From Paucibacter_B soli (GTDB taxonomy: Bacteria; Pseudomonadota; Gammaproteobacteria; Burkholderiales; Burkholderiaceae_C): a stretch of DNA of 64,000 nucleotides. The first letter of the stretch is position 1. Each line of letters begins with the position of its first letter. A program made the translations under genes and the position numbers. A model generated the notes under the pieces. That model searched no databases and was not told where the DNA came from. It saw only the letters and a list, made by a program, of their open reading frames with translations. This document shows, piece after piece, positions 41,589 to 50,550 of this stretch. The DNA lies in the NCBI RefSeq assembly GCF_037482845.1, contig NZ_JBBHJW010000001.1:682001-746000 (forward strand), given 5' to 3'.

Positions 41589-43577
41589 TCAGAAGCGCGT
41601 CTGCCAGTCCAGGTGCAGCGAACGCCGTGGCCGCGGCAGACGCGTGGACGGCGTGTCGGGCGGCGCGGGATCGAAGTTGAGGCGGTCGGTGGCGTTGAGC
41701 ACCCGCAGGGCCAGGTCTTGCCCACGCCAGCCGCTGTAGCGCAGCACCGCGTTGAGGCTGTACAGCGCCGGCACCGCGCCGCGGCCGAGGCGCCGGTCCA
41801 TCGCCAGCCACTCGGTTGCGAGCGTCCAGTCGGGCCGCAGCGGGGCGATCAGATGCCCCTTGAAGAGCCAGCGCGGCGAGTTGCTGAGCCGCGCGCCCCC
41901 GCTGTCGCGCGCGTCTGCCAGCGAGAGATTGGCGCGCCACTGCCAGCCCGAGGCATGCCGCTGCTCCAGGCCCAGGTCCAGGCCCCGGGTGCGCACGCGT
42001 GCGACATTCTCATAGCGCGACAGGCCCTCTTCGCCCTGCAGCGGCACGAACTCGATCATGTCGCGCATGCGCGTGAGGTAGGCGTTGAGGCTGAAAGCCA
42101 GGTCGGGCCTGAGCGCGCGCTCCCAGGCCAGCTCCAGCGTGCCGAGCCTTTCCGGCGCCAGGCCGGGGTGGGCCTGCTGGGACACCTCGTCCGCATAAAA
42201 GCGCTCGGCCAGATTGGCGGGCCGGAAGGCGCGCCCGGCCATCAGCTTGATGGATTCGTCCTGGCGCGGCCGGTAGACCAGGGCCAGGCGCGGCGACCAT
42301 TGCGCCGCGCGGTCCTGCACGCGGTCCAGGCGCAGCCCGGTGGTGAGCTGCCATTGCTCGGAAAGATGCCAGGAGTCCTGCGCGAACAGGCCCAGGCTGC
42401 GCAGCGGCTCGTCGCTGTCCAGCAGCAGGCGAAAGGGCTGCTCGTCGAAATTGCGCTGCACGCCATGGCGCAGCACACGCGCATCGAGGCCCAGCGCCAG
42501 CTCATGGTTGAGCCAGCCGCGCCATTGCGCGCGCGCCTCCAGTCCCAGCCAGCGCGCCACCGCCTCGTCGCGGTTGATGAGGAGCAGCGGCGCGTCGTCG
42601 CTCTCGCCGGCATAGACATAGCGACCATGGAAGCCGCTGCGCGCCAGCGCGAGGCGCAGGCTGCGGCGCCAATCGCTCGCCCAGGCGTCGTCGTAGGCGA
42701 CCTCGCCGTACAGGTATTGGTCGCGGTAGTCGGTGCCCGGCGCGCCCGCCAGGGTACCGAAGGGCGCGGTGGCGATGGCCTTGCTGCGCACCATGCTGGC
42801 GGCCGAGACGCGCCAGGCGCCCAGCCGGTATTTCAGGAAGGCGCTGCTGTAGGACAGGCCATCCAGGCCGGCCAAACTGCCGGCAGGCAGGCCCAGCTCG
42901 GGCAGCTCCAGGGTTTCGCCGCGCGCATGCTGAATATTCAGGCCCACGAACAGGTCGCCGCCGCCCAGCTCGGCGCTGCCGTACTGCAGCATGGCGCGGC
43001 GCTCGCCAAAGCTGCCCAGCGAGCCCTTAAGCCGCCAGCCCGACGCATCGGCGCCATCCAGGGTGACGAGATTGACCACGCCGAACAGCGCATTGCCGCC
43101 GTACACCGAGGAGCCCGGGCCATGCACCAGCTCCACGCGTTTGACCCAGTCGGCCACCAGCGGGAACTCGAACTCGGGCAGGGCCTGGTCGTAGAGCGCA
43201 TCGTTGACGCGAAAGCCGTCGATCGCCACCAGCAGGCGCGCGTTGTAATCGCCGGGCCGGTTGAAGCCGCGCACACCCACGCTGGAATATTGGCGCGTAT
43301 TGCTCATATAGATGCCGGGCAGGCGCTCCAGCATCTCGGCCACCGTGACATGGCCCAGCAGCGCCGCCTCCTGGCGCCCGAACACGCTCACCGCGGCCGG
43401 CGCATCGAGCAGGCTCTGGGCAAATCGCGAGGGTCCGAGCACCTCCTGGCGCAGCAGGCTTTCGAGTGCGGCTTCGTCGTTGTCCGCCGCGGCATGGGCG
43501 ATGTTCGCCAGCAAGGCCAGCGATCCCAAACGCAGCAGCCCCAGCAGAGCTTGTCTCATTGATATGTTGGGCCTCAC
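41589..43577 (-). CDS. TonB-dependent outer-membrane receptor
   Basis: 662 residues (ATGs at 43577 and 43559 are possible; the second gives a shorter signal peptide, MRQALLGLLRLGSLALLANIAHA). The plug domain has PAAVSVFGRQEAALLGHVTVAEMLERLPGIY, VGVRGFNRPGDYNARLLVAIDGFRVND and VELVHGPGSSVYGGNALFGVVNLVT. The barrel runs to a C-terminal strand ending in Phe (DWQTRF). Receptors of this branch, encoded next to yfiR-like and c-di-GMP genes, are common in Burkholderiales. The ligand is unknown. Confidence 0.92.
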   Translation of the reverse strand: MRPNISMRQALLGLLRLGSLALLANIAHAAADNDEAALESLLRQEVLGPSRFAQSLLDAPAAVSVFGRQEAALLGHVTVAEMLERLPGIYMSNTRQYSSVGVRGFNRPGDYNARLLVAIDGFRVNDALYDQALPEFEFPLVADWVKRVELVHGPGSSVYGGNALFGVVNLVTLDGADASGWRLKGSLGSFGERRAMLQYGSAELGGGDLFVGLNIQHARGETLELPELGLPAGSLAGLDGLSYSSAFLKYRLGAWRVSAASMVRSKAIATAPFGTLAGAPGTDYRDQYLYGEVAYDDAWASDWRRSLRLALARSGFHGRYVYAGESDDAPLLLINRDEAVARWLGLEARAQWRGWLNHELALGLDARVLRHGVQRNFDEQPFRLLLDSDEPLRSLGLFAQDSWHLSEQWQLTTGLRLDRVQDRAAQWSPRLALVYRPRQDESIKLMAGRAFRPANLAERFYADEVSQQAHPGLAPERLGTLELAWERALRPDLAFSLNAYLTRMRDMIEFVPLQGEEGLSRYENVARVRTRGLDLGLEQRHASGWQWRANLSLADARDSGGARLSNSPRWLFKGHLIAPLRPDWTLATEWLAMDRRLGRGAVPALYSLNAVLRYSGWRGQDLALRVLNATDRLNFDPAPPDTPSTRLPRPRRSLHLDWQTRF

Positions 43578-43643
43578 CGGACCCTTGGCAGCTGAGCAAC
43601 TACTCTACGGCCTGCGATACGGAATGTCACACGCGGAGCACGC

Positions 43644-45704
43644 TCAGCCGCGATTTTGTTCCTGTTGCGCCGCATTGCTGGCGGCGCCCTTGGCGGCAAA
43701 GCTCTCGCGCAGCCGCTTGAGCTTCTCGCGCGGGTCTTCCTTGCTGCCACTTTCGTGCAGCTTCATCTCGGCGATGAAGCGGCTGGGGATGCCCATCACC
43801 AGCTCGCGGCTCTTCTTGCGGCGACGCAGCGTACTGACGGCCAGCGTCGTCCGAGCTCGTGTAATACCCACATACATCAGGCGGCGCTCTTCCTCCAGGC
43901 GCTGGGCGGTCATCTCCTCCTCGTCGGCCTTGAAGGGCAAGAGCCCCTCGTTGACGCCGGCCAGGAACACATGCGGCCATTCCAGGCCCTTGCTGGCATG
44001 CAGGGTGGTGAGCACCACCTGGTCCTGCTCGTCGCCGCGCTCGGCCAGCGAGAGGATCACGCTGATGGTCTGCGCCACCTGCAGCACGGTTTGCTTGGGC
44101 TCCTCGAAGGTGCTGCCGCCGTCCTGGGTGATATGGCCGCCGCAGCGCTTGGCGACCCAGTCGACAAAATCCAGCACATTGTTCCAGCGCGCCGCCGCGG
44201 CCTTCTCGTTCTCTTCGTTGTCGTAGAGGTGCTGCTCGTAGCCGATGTCCTTGAGCCACTCCATGAAGAGCGCCTTGGCGTCCTCGCCGCCCTCGGTATG
44301 GCGGGCCTTGTACTCTAGATCGTTGATGTAGCGGCCAAACTCGTGCAGCGAGCCGATCGCCTTCTTGCTCAGCACGGTGATGAGCGAGTCGGAGAACAGC
44401 GCCTCGTACATGCTGACCTTCCACTTGCCGGCGAACTGGCTCAGCGAGCCCAGGGTCTGGTGGCCGATGCCGCGCTTGGGCGTGGTGATGGCGCGCAGAA
44501 AGGCGGGGTCGTCGTCCTGGTTCACCAGCAGGCGCAGCCAGGCGCACAGGTCCTTGATCTCGCTCTTGTCGAAGAAGCTCTGGCCGCCGCTGACCTTGTA
44601 GGGGATCTCGGCGCGGCGCAAGGCCTGCTCGAAGATGCGCGCCTGGTGGTTGGCGCGGTAGAGGATGGCGAAGTCGGCGAACTTGACTGCCGCGCCCAGG
44701 TTGGCGCGGATCGCCTGGATGCGCGCCACCGCGCGCTCGGCCTCATGCTCCTCGCCGTCGGCTTCCAAGAGCGACACCGGCTCGCCGTCACCAAACTCGC
44801 TCCAGAGCTTCTTCTCGAACAGCTTGGGGTTGACGGCGATGACGTTGTTGGCGGCGCGCAGGATGTTGCCGGTGGAGCGGTAGTTCTGCTCCAGCGGGAT
44901 CACCTTGAGCTGCGGGAAGTCCAGCGGCAGGCGCTTGAGGTTTTCGATGGTGGCGCCGCGCCAGCCGTAGATGCTCTGGTCGTCGTCGCCCACGGCGGTG
45001 AACATGGCGCGTTCGCCCACCAGCTGTTTGAGCAGGTCGTACTGCACCGCGTTGGTGTCCTGGTATTCGTCCACCAGCACATAGCGCAGCTGATCCTGCC
45101 ACTTGCCGCGCGCCTCGGCGTCTTCGGTCAGCAGCTTGAGCGGCAGGCTGATGAGGTCGTCGAAGTCCACCGCCTGGTAGGCCGCCAGGCGCTCCTGGTA
45201 GCGGCCCATCACCACCGCGGCGACGCGCTCGTTCTCGTCCTTGGCGGCCTTCATCGCCTGTTCGGCGTTCAGGCCCATGTTCTTCCACAGCGAGATGGTC
45301 CATTGCCAGGAGCGCGCCTGGTTGGCGTCGGTGGTGCCACCGGCATCGCGCAGCACGCCCAGCACATCGTCGCTGTCGAGGATGGAGAACTGCTCCTTCA
45401 GGCCCACCCGCGTGCCCTCGGCGCGCAAGAGCCGCACGCCCAGGCTGTGGAAGGTGGAGATGGCCAGATCCTTGGCGGCGCGCGCACCCACCAACTGCTT
45501 GGCGCGCTCGCGCATTTCCTGCGCAGCCTTGTTGGTGAAGGTGATGGCGGCGATGTTCTTGGCCTGGTAACCGGCCTGCAGCAGGCGCGCGATCTTGGTG
45601 GTGATGACGCGCGTCTTGCCCGAGCCGGCGCCGGCCACCACCAGGCAGGGGCCATGCAGATGGTGCACCGCCTCCAGCTGGGCGGGGTTGAGGGTTTCGG
45701 CCAT
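43644..45704 (-). CDS. rep: ATP-dependent DNA helicase Rep
   Basis: 686 residues from the ATG at 45704. Superfamily 1A helicase motifs are in order: GAGSGKTRV (Walker A, near residue 27), ITFTNKAAQEM (Ia), LVDEYQDTN (II), GDDDQSIYGWRGA (III), EQNYRST (IV), TLHASKGLEWPHVFLAG (V) and EERRLMYVGITRA (VI). The motif I region and overall length match Rep/UvrD-type 3'-5' helicases. Rep clears proteins and restarts stalled forks together with PriA; priA lies 10 kb to the right. Confidence 0.93.
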   Translation of the reverse strand: MAETLNPAQLEAVHHLHGPCLVVAGAGSGKTRVITTKIARLLQAGYQAKNIAAITFTNKAAQEMRERAKQLVGARAAKDLAISTFHSLGVRLLRAEGTRVGLKEQFSILDSDDVLGVLRDAGGTTDANQARSWQWTISLWKNMGLNAEQAMKAAKDENERVAAVVMGRYQERLAAYQAVDFDDLISLPLKLLTEDAEARGKWQDQLRYVLVDEYQDTNAVQYDLLKQLVGERAMFTAVGDDDQSIYGWRGATIENLKRLPLDFPQLKVIPLEQNYRSTGNILRAANNVIAVNPKLFEKKLWSEFGDGEPVSLLEADGEEHEAERAVARIQAIRANLGAAVKFADFAILYRANHQARIFEQALRRAEIPYKVSGGQSFFDKSEIKDLCAWLRLLVNQDDDPAFLRAITTPKRGIGHQTLGSLSQFAGKWKVSMYEALFSDSLITVLSKKAIGSLHEFGRYINDLEYKARHTEGGEDAKALFMEWLKDIGYEQHLYDNEENEKAAAARWNNVLDFVDWVAKRCGGHITQDGGSTFEEPKQTVLQVAQTISVILSLAERGDEQDQVVLTTLHASKGLEWPHVFLAGVNEGLLPFKADEEEMTAQRLEEERRLMYVGITRARTTLAVSTLRRRKKSRELVMGIPSRFIAEMKLHESGSKEDPREKLKRLRESFAAKGAASNAAQQEQNRG

Positions 45705-45788
45705 GGGCGAGGGAAGCGAGAAGCAATAGGCCCGCTGCCAAACGGCAGCAGGGGCGCGCATGATAGCCAAGCAGCCTGACAGCGGGGG

Positions 45789-48122
45789 CTATTCGCGCTT
45801 GCCGCGCCCCCAGCTGAGCGCCTGCAACACGCCCAGCGTGCCACCCACCGCGGCCAGCGCCACGCCGAAGTGCAGCCACAGGCGCGCGCCCTGCACATAG
45901 TGCTCGCGGTCGCTGCTGAGCAGGAACTGCCAGGCCGAGAACACCTTGTCGTACTTGACGATCAGGTGTTCGGTGCCGAACCAGAACAAGGCCGCCGCCG
46001 CGGGCACGGCCAGCAGCAGCAACAGCAGCATGCGGCCGCGCCGCGCCGGCAGGCGCAGCAGACCGGCCAGCGCGCTGCCGCACAGGCAGCTCATGCAAAG
46101 CCCCAGCGCCAACAGGCTGCTGGCCCAGAGGCTGCCATCCTCGGCCATCAACTCCACCAGATTGTCGGTGGCGGCCGCGTCCACCACGATGTGGTGCAGG
46201 GGCCAGGCCAGCAGCAGGCTCATCACCAGCCAGTACAGCAGATCGTCGATGCGGCTCAGGCCGGCGCTGAGCCGCACCAGCAGCATCGCGCCCAGCAGCT
46301 GCAGCAGCAGCACCGCGTGCAGTGCCAGATAGCGGCCCAGCAACTCCCAGTCCCAGGGCCAGTCCAGCGTGGGCGAGCCCAGGATGTCATGCAGGCTCTC
46401 TTCGGGCACGGCCAGGCGCAGCATGGCAAAACAGAGCAGCCCATGCATGGGCAGCAAGAGCGGAAAGCGCAGAAACCAGCGCCGCTGCCCGGGCAGCAGC
46501 AAGGCCTGCGGCCAGACCGCCAGGCCCAGCATACAAGCCGACAGCGCCAGTGCCGAGCCCCAGCCCGCCGGGCCCGGGGCCAGCAGCTCGCGCAGGTTGT
46601 AGGGCAGGCCGGGCAGGCGCAGACCGAGGTACAGGATCAGCGTCAGCCCCAGCAGCATGGCCAGCAGGCGGCGAGCATCGGGCAGGCCCTCGGCCATGAC
46701 GGACGGCGCGCGGCGGCGCGGCGTCGAGCCCTGCGATGCGGGCGGCGGGGCCGGCATCGGCCCATGTCCCGCCGCCTCGGGCGAACTCAGCACCCAACAC
46801 CCCATGCGCCAGCCCAACCAGGCACCAGCCAGGTTCAGCGCCGCGTCGGTGAGGTCGGCCACCTTGCCGGGCAGCCCCAGTTGCAGGCCCTCGATCAGCA
46901 GCGCCCAGGCGAGCGGCAGCCACCACAGTACGGCCCAGCGCTGCCGCCGCCCAAAGGCCAGACTCATCAGCACGCCGGCGGGCATGAAGAAGCCGATCTT
47001 GCGCAAGGCCTCGTTGGTGGCATGGAACTCCGAGCCGGCGTAATAGCTGGCGAGCGGCGGGCGTGACAGAGCCTCCCACAACGCCGCGGCGTTGAAGCGC
47101 TGCGCCTCGAAGTCATACGGGAACCAGAACACGCCCAGCAACACCAGCCCCCAGAGCAGCAGCAAGGCCCGCCAGAGCGCCGGCGTCGCACCGATCGCCC
47201 CTTGCTGCAGCGTGGCGCGCCGCAGCGGACCACAGCACAGCACACCGATCCAGCCGCCCACCCCGGCCAGCAGCACATCGGCGCTGTCGGTCACACGCGA
47301 ATAGACGAACAGCTGCAGGAATTCGATCAGTGCCGCCGCCAGCAACACCCTGGCCACCACCGCGCGCGTGCCGAGGCGATCACGCCAAGCCCAGAGCATC
47401 CCCACCGGCACCCAGACCAGCACGTCGGTCGTAATCTCATACAACTGCTGCACCGCGCTGCCATGCAGGGCCGAGAAGGGCAGCAGGATGACCCGGCCCT
47501 CGCGCCACTTGTGATACAGCTCGACCGGGCTGATGGTGAGATCCAGGGGCAGCAGATTAAAGCCCAGCAGCAGCAGCAGATAGGCCTGCAGCAAGCGACC
47601 GATGCGCGAGCGGCGCGTCATCAGACCCTCCACCAGCTCCAGCCAGGCCTGGGCATAGGGGCCGCGCAGCACGAACAGCGCGACTCCCAGCAGCCCACCC
47701 AGCGCCTCGGCCAGGATGTCGTTCTGCGACACGGTGCGGCCGGGAAAATAGAGCTGGCTGAACTCGATCAGTAGCGCCAATGCCACGGCCAGTGGCCAGA
47801 TCAGGGCGGCCCAGCCCAGTCGCAGGCGCAGGCTCATCTGTATACCGTCCAGGCTCAGGCCGGCCAGCAGGGTGAGCGGGATGAAGAGCAGCAGATTTGC
47901 TACCCAATCGGCGCGCGAACCTATGCCCAGGTCCAGCCAGGGCACGGCCGCAAAGGCCTGCAGCGCATCCGGCAGCGGGCGCCAGACAAAGTGCAGCGGC
48001 ACCAGGCTGCCATAGATCACAAACAGCAGGTAGAGGCCAAACAGACGGCGGCGTTGGCGCAGCGACTGCTGATGCGGTGTGCGCGCTCGTTGCGGGTGTT
48101 CTGGTGTGGTCACGCGCCGCAT
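45789..48122 (-). CDS. Membrane protein with three tandem VanZ-like domains
   Basis: 777 residues, highly hydrophobic. Three VanZ-like units can be aligned. Unit 1 has EFSQLYFPGRTVSQNDILAE and a following GGLLGVAL, unit 2 EFLQLFVYSRVTDSADVLLAG with GGWIGVL, and unit 3 EGLQLGLPGKVADLTDAALN with GAWLGW. Each repeats the E-x-x-QL...D-x-x-xN/L-x-G pattern of VanZ. A further C-terminal membrane block of about seven helices (from about residue 490) carries no recognised motif. VanZ domains are linked to glycopeptide or lipoglycopeptide resistance and envelope biology, but single-domain proteins are the rule, so this is a composite form. Confidence 0.85.
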   Translation of the reverse strand: MRRVTTPEHPQRARTPHQQSLRQRRRLFGLYLLFVIYGSLVPLHFVWRPLPDALQAFAAVPWLDLGIGSRADWVANLLLFIPLTLLAGLSLDGIQMSLRLRLGWAALIWPLAVALALLIEFSQLYFPGRTVSQNDILAEALGGLLGVALFVLRGPYAQAWLELVEGLMTRRSRIGRLLQAYLLLLLGFNLLPLDLTISPVELYHKWREGRVILLPFSALHGSAVQQLYEITTDVLVWVPVGMLWAWRDRLGTRAVVARVLLAAALIEFLQLFVYSRVTDSADVLLAGVGGWIGVLCCGPLRRATLQQGAIGATPALWRALLLLWGLVLLGVFWFPYDFEAQRFNAAALWEALSRPPLASYYAGSEFHATNEALRKIGFFMPAGVLMSLAFGRRQRWAVLWWLPLAWALLIEGLQLGLPGKVADLTDAALNLAGAWLGWRMGCWVLSSPEAAGHGPMPAPPPASQGSTPRRRAPSVMAEGLPDARRLLAMLLGLTLILYLGLRLPGLPYNLRELLAPGPAGWGSALALSACMLGLAVWPQALLLPGQRRWFLRFPLLLPMHGLLCFAMLRLAVPEESLHDILGSPTLDWPWDWELLGRYLALHAVLLLQLLGAMLLVRLSAGLSRIDDLLYWLVMSLLLAWPLHHIVVDAAATDNLVELMAEDGSLWASSLLALGLCMSCLCGSALAGLLRLPARRGRMLLLLLLAVPAAAALFWFGTEHLIVKYDKVFSAWQFLLSSDREHYVQGARLWLHFGVALAAVGGTLGVLQALSWGRGKRE

Positions 48123-48194
48123 TATGGGTGCCGGCCGGCGCGCCGACGGAACCTATGATGCGTCGCTCGCTCTGCCATGGTCGCCCTTCTCCTC

Positions 48195-49718
48195 ATGCAC
48201 GACCCCAGCCGCCGCCGCTACCTTGCCGCCGCCCTTGCCGCCAGCGGCGCGCCGCTGTTCATACGCCATGCCGGCGCGGCCGAGGCGTCGCAGCGCTTTG
48301 CGCTCGGCATTGCCTCCGGTTGCCCGCGCGCGGACCGGCTGGTGCTGTGGACGCGGTTGATGGGTGCGGATCTGCCGGCCAGCGTGCCGGTGCAATGGGA
48401 GCTGGCCGAGGACGAGGCCTTCGGCCGCATCGCCGCGCACGGCAGCGAATTGGCGCTGACGGAAGATGCGCACAGCGTGCACGCCGAACCGCAGGGGCTC
48501 AAGCCCGACCGCTGGTATTGGTATCGCTTCAACGCGCTGGGCACGCGCAGCGCGGTGGGGCGCACGCGCACCGCGCCGGCGGCCGATGCGGCGGTGGCCT
48601 CGCTGCGCTTTGCGATCGCCTCCTGCCAGCGCTGGGACCATGGCGAATACGCCGCCTGGCGCGACATGGCCGGCCAGGAGCTGGATCTGGTGCTGTTCCT
48701 GGGCGATTACATCTACGAATACGCCAGCCCCATCATCGGCAATGCACCGCGCCGCCACGCCGGCGGGCCCTGCCTGACGCTGGCCGATTACCGCGCCCGC
48801 TACGCCCAGTACAAGTCCGACCCGGCGCTGCAGGCCATGCATGCGCGCGCACCGTGGATGCTGACCTGGGACGACCACGAAATCGAGAACGACTATGCCG
48901 CCGGCCAGTCGCAGACCCTGGACCCCGGCTTTGCGCGGCGCCGCGCCGCCGCCACCAAGGCCTATTGGGAGCACCAGCCCTTCCCCAAGGCGCTGCGCCC
49001 GCAGGACAGCGAGCTGCGCCTCTACGGCCAGCTCGACTGGGGCCGCTTGGCGCGCCTCATCACCCTGGACGATAGGCAGTGGCGCGACCCGCAGGCCTGC
49101 CCCAAGCCCGGCCGCGGCGGCTCCAACACGGTGGCGCTGGCGGATTGCCCGCGCCTGCTGGACCCTGGCCGCACGCTGCTGGGCGCGGCCCAGGAGCAAT
49201 GGCTGGCGCGCAGCTGGGACGCCGAGCGCCCCTGGAATCTGCTGGGCCAGCAGACCCTGATGGCGCGCATGAACTGGGGCACGGCGGCCAAGCCGAGCTA
49301 CTGGACCGATGGCTGGGACGGCTACCCGGCAGCGCGCCAGCGCCTGCTGCAAGGCATGCTGGCGGCCGGGGCGCGCAACCCGGTGGTGCTGGGCGGCGAC
49401 GTGCATGCCAACTACGTGGCCGACCTGAAGCTGGATTTCGACGACCCCAAGGCGCCGGTGCTGGCCAGCGAGTTCTGCGGCACCTCGATCAGCAGCCAGG
49501 GCCTGCTCAACGAGCGCGTGCAAGGCGCACTGCCGCAGAACCCGCATATCAGGCACGGCCGCAGCGACGAGCGCGGCTATATGCTGTTCGAGCTCACGCC
49601 GCGCCGGCTGGACGCCGAGCTTCGCAGCGTGCTGCAACCCTGGGACGCCGCCAGCGCGATGCGCGTGCAGGCACGCTTTGCCGTGGAGGCCGGCAGGCCC
49701 GGCGCGCAAGTGGCCTAG
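48195..49718 (+). CDS. PhoD-like alkaline phosphatase with Tat signal
   Basis: 507 residues from the ATG at 48195; an ATG at 48177 would add six residues. The Tat signal SRRRYLAAALAASGAP is directly visible. The PhoD N-terminal strand domain (FALGIASGCPRADRLVLWTRL) is followed by the phosphatase motifs LFLGDYIYEY, LTWDDHEIENDY and VVLGGDVHANYV. The enzyme is expected to be periplasmic or secreted, and length matches the family. It faces the VanZ gene across a 72-bp gap. Confidence 0.9.
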   Translation: MHDPSRRRYLAAALAASGAPLFIRHAGAAEASQRFALGIASGCPRADRLVLWTRLMGADLPASVPVQWELAEDEAFGRIAAHGSELALTEDAHSVHAEPQGLKPDRWYWYRFNALGTRSAVGRTRTAPAADAAVASLRFAIASCQRWDHGEYAAWRDMAGQELDLVLFLGDYIYEYASPIIGNAPRRHAGGPCLTLADYRARYAQYKSDPALQAMHARAPWMLTWDDHEIENDYAAGQSQTLDPGFARRRAAATKAYWEHQPFPKALRPQDSELRLYGQLDWGRLARLITLDDRQWRDPQACPKPGRGGSNTVALADCPRLLDPGRTLLGAAQEQWLARSWDAERPWNLLGQQTLMARMNWGTAAKPSYWTDGWDGYPAARQRLLQGMLAAGARNPVVLGGDVHANYVADLKLDFDDPKAPVLASEFCGTSISSQGLLNERVQGALPQNPHIRHGRSDERGYMLFELTPRRLDAELRSVLQPWDAASAMRVQARFAVEAGRPGAQVA

Positions 49719-49783
49719 CAAGCCTGCGCGAGGTAGCGGGGGACTATGATCGACACGCCCCCCGCCACCATACTGGCTTGTGC

Positions 49784-50545
49784 ATGCCAAACCTTCTCTG
49801 CAGCTGGCTGGTCGCGGCCGTGCTTGGCGCGGCGGCGTGCGCGCCCGTGCTGGCACGCGAGCTGCTGGTGGTGGGCACCCATTTTCCGCGGCTGTTCATG
49901 CAGGAGGCCGGGGCACCGGTGCAGGGACTGGGGGTCGACATCCTCAGCCTCGCCGCGGCCAGGGCCGGCCACAGCCTGCGCTTCGAACTGCTGCCATGGG
50001 CGCGCGCGCAGGCGATGGTGCAGGCCGGCCAGGCCGACATCCTGGTGGGGCCCTACCGCACCCCCGAGCGCGAACTCAAGTTCGCCTTCTCACAGCTGGC
50101 CTTTTACGAGGACGCGCTGGTGTTCTACGCACGCAGGTCGCAGCCCCCCTTGTGGCACGGCGACTTCGCCGAGTTGCGCAACCATTCGATCGGCCTGGTG
50201 CATGGCTGGGCCTATGGCGAAGCCTTCGACCAGGCACGGCCCGGCCTGCGGCTGAGCACCGCGCTCGATGTGGAATCGGGGCTGAAGATGCTGCTGCTGG
50301 GCCGCATCGACCTGCTCGCCAGCAATGAGCGCAATACCCGACCGGTATTGGAAGCGCAGGGCTGGGTCGATTTGCTGGTACGCGTGGGCCCGCAGCTCGG
50401 GCAACTGCGCGGCCATTTCGCCTATCCCCACACGCCCGAGGGCGAGGCCTTGCGCGATCAGCTCGACCGCCACCTCGCCAACCTGCGCAGCGCCGGCGCC
50501 CTGCGTGAGCTGGGTGAGCGCTGGGGCGTGAAGATCCCGGATTAG
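49784..50545 (+). CDS. Periplasmic solute-binding domain protein
   Basis: 253 residues. The signal peptide ends near APVLARE, and a type-2 periplasmic-binding fold follows (ELLVVGTHFPRLFMQEAG, GLGVDILSLAAARAGHSLRFELLPWARAQAMVQAGQADILVGPYRTPERE). No permease or ATPase genes are adjacent, so this may be a free-standing sensor or scavenger, as is frequent in Burkholderiales. It lies 65 bp downstream of the PhoD gene. Confidence 0.85.
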   Translation: MPNLLCSWLVAAVLGAAACAPVLARELLVVGTHFPRLFMQEAGAPVQGLGVDILSLAAARAGHSLRFELLPWARAQAMVQAGQADILVGPYRTPERELKFAFSQLAFYEDALVFYARRSQPPLWHGDFAELRNHSIGLVHGWAYGEAFDQARPGLRLSTALDVESGLKMLLLGRIDLLASNERNTRPVLEAQGWVDLLVRVGPQLGQLRGHFAYPHTPEGEALRDQLDRHLANLRSAGALRELGERWGVKIPD

Positions 50546-50550
50546 GGCCC

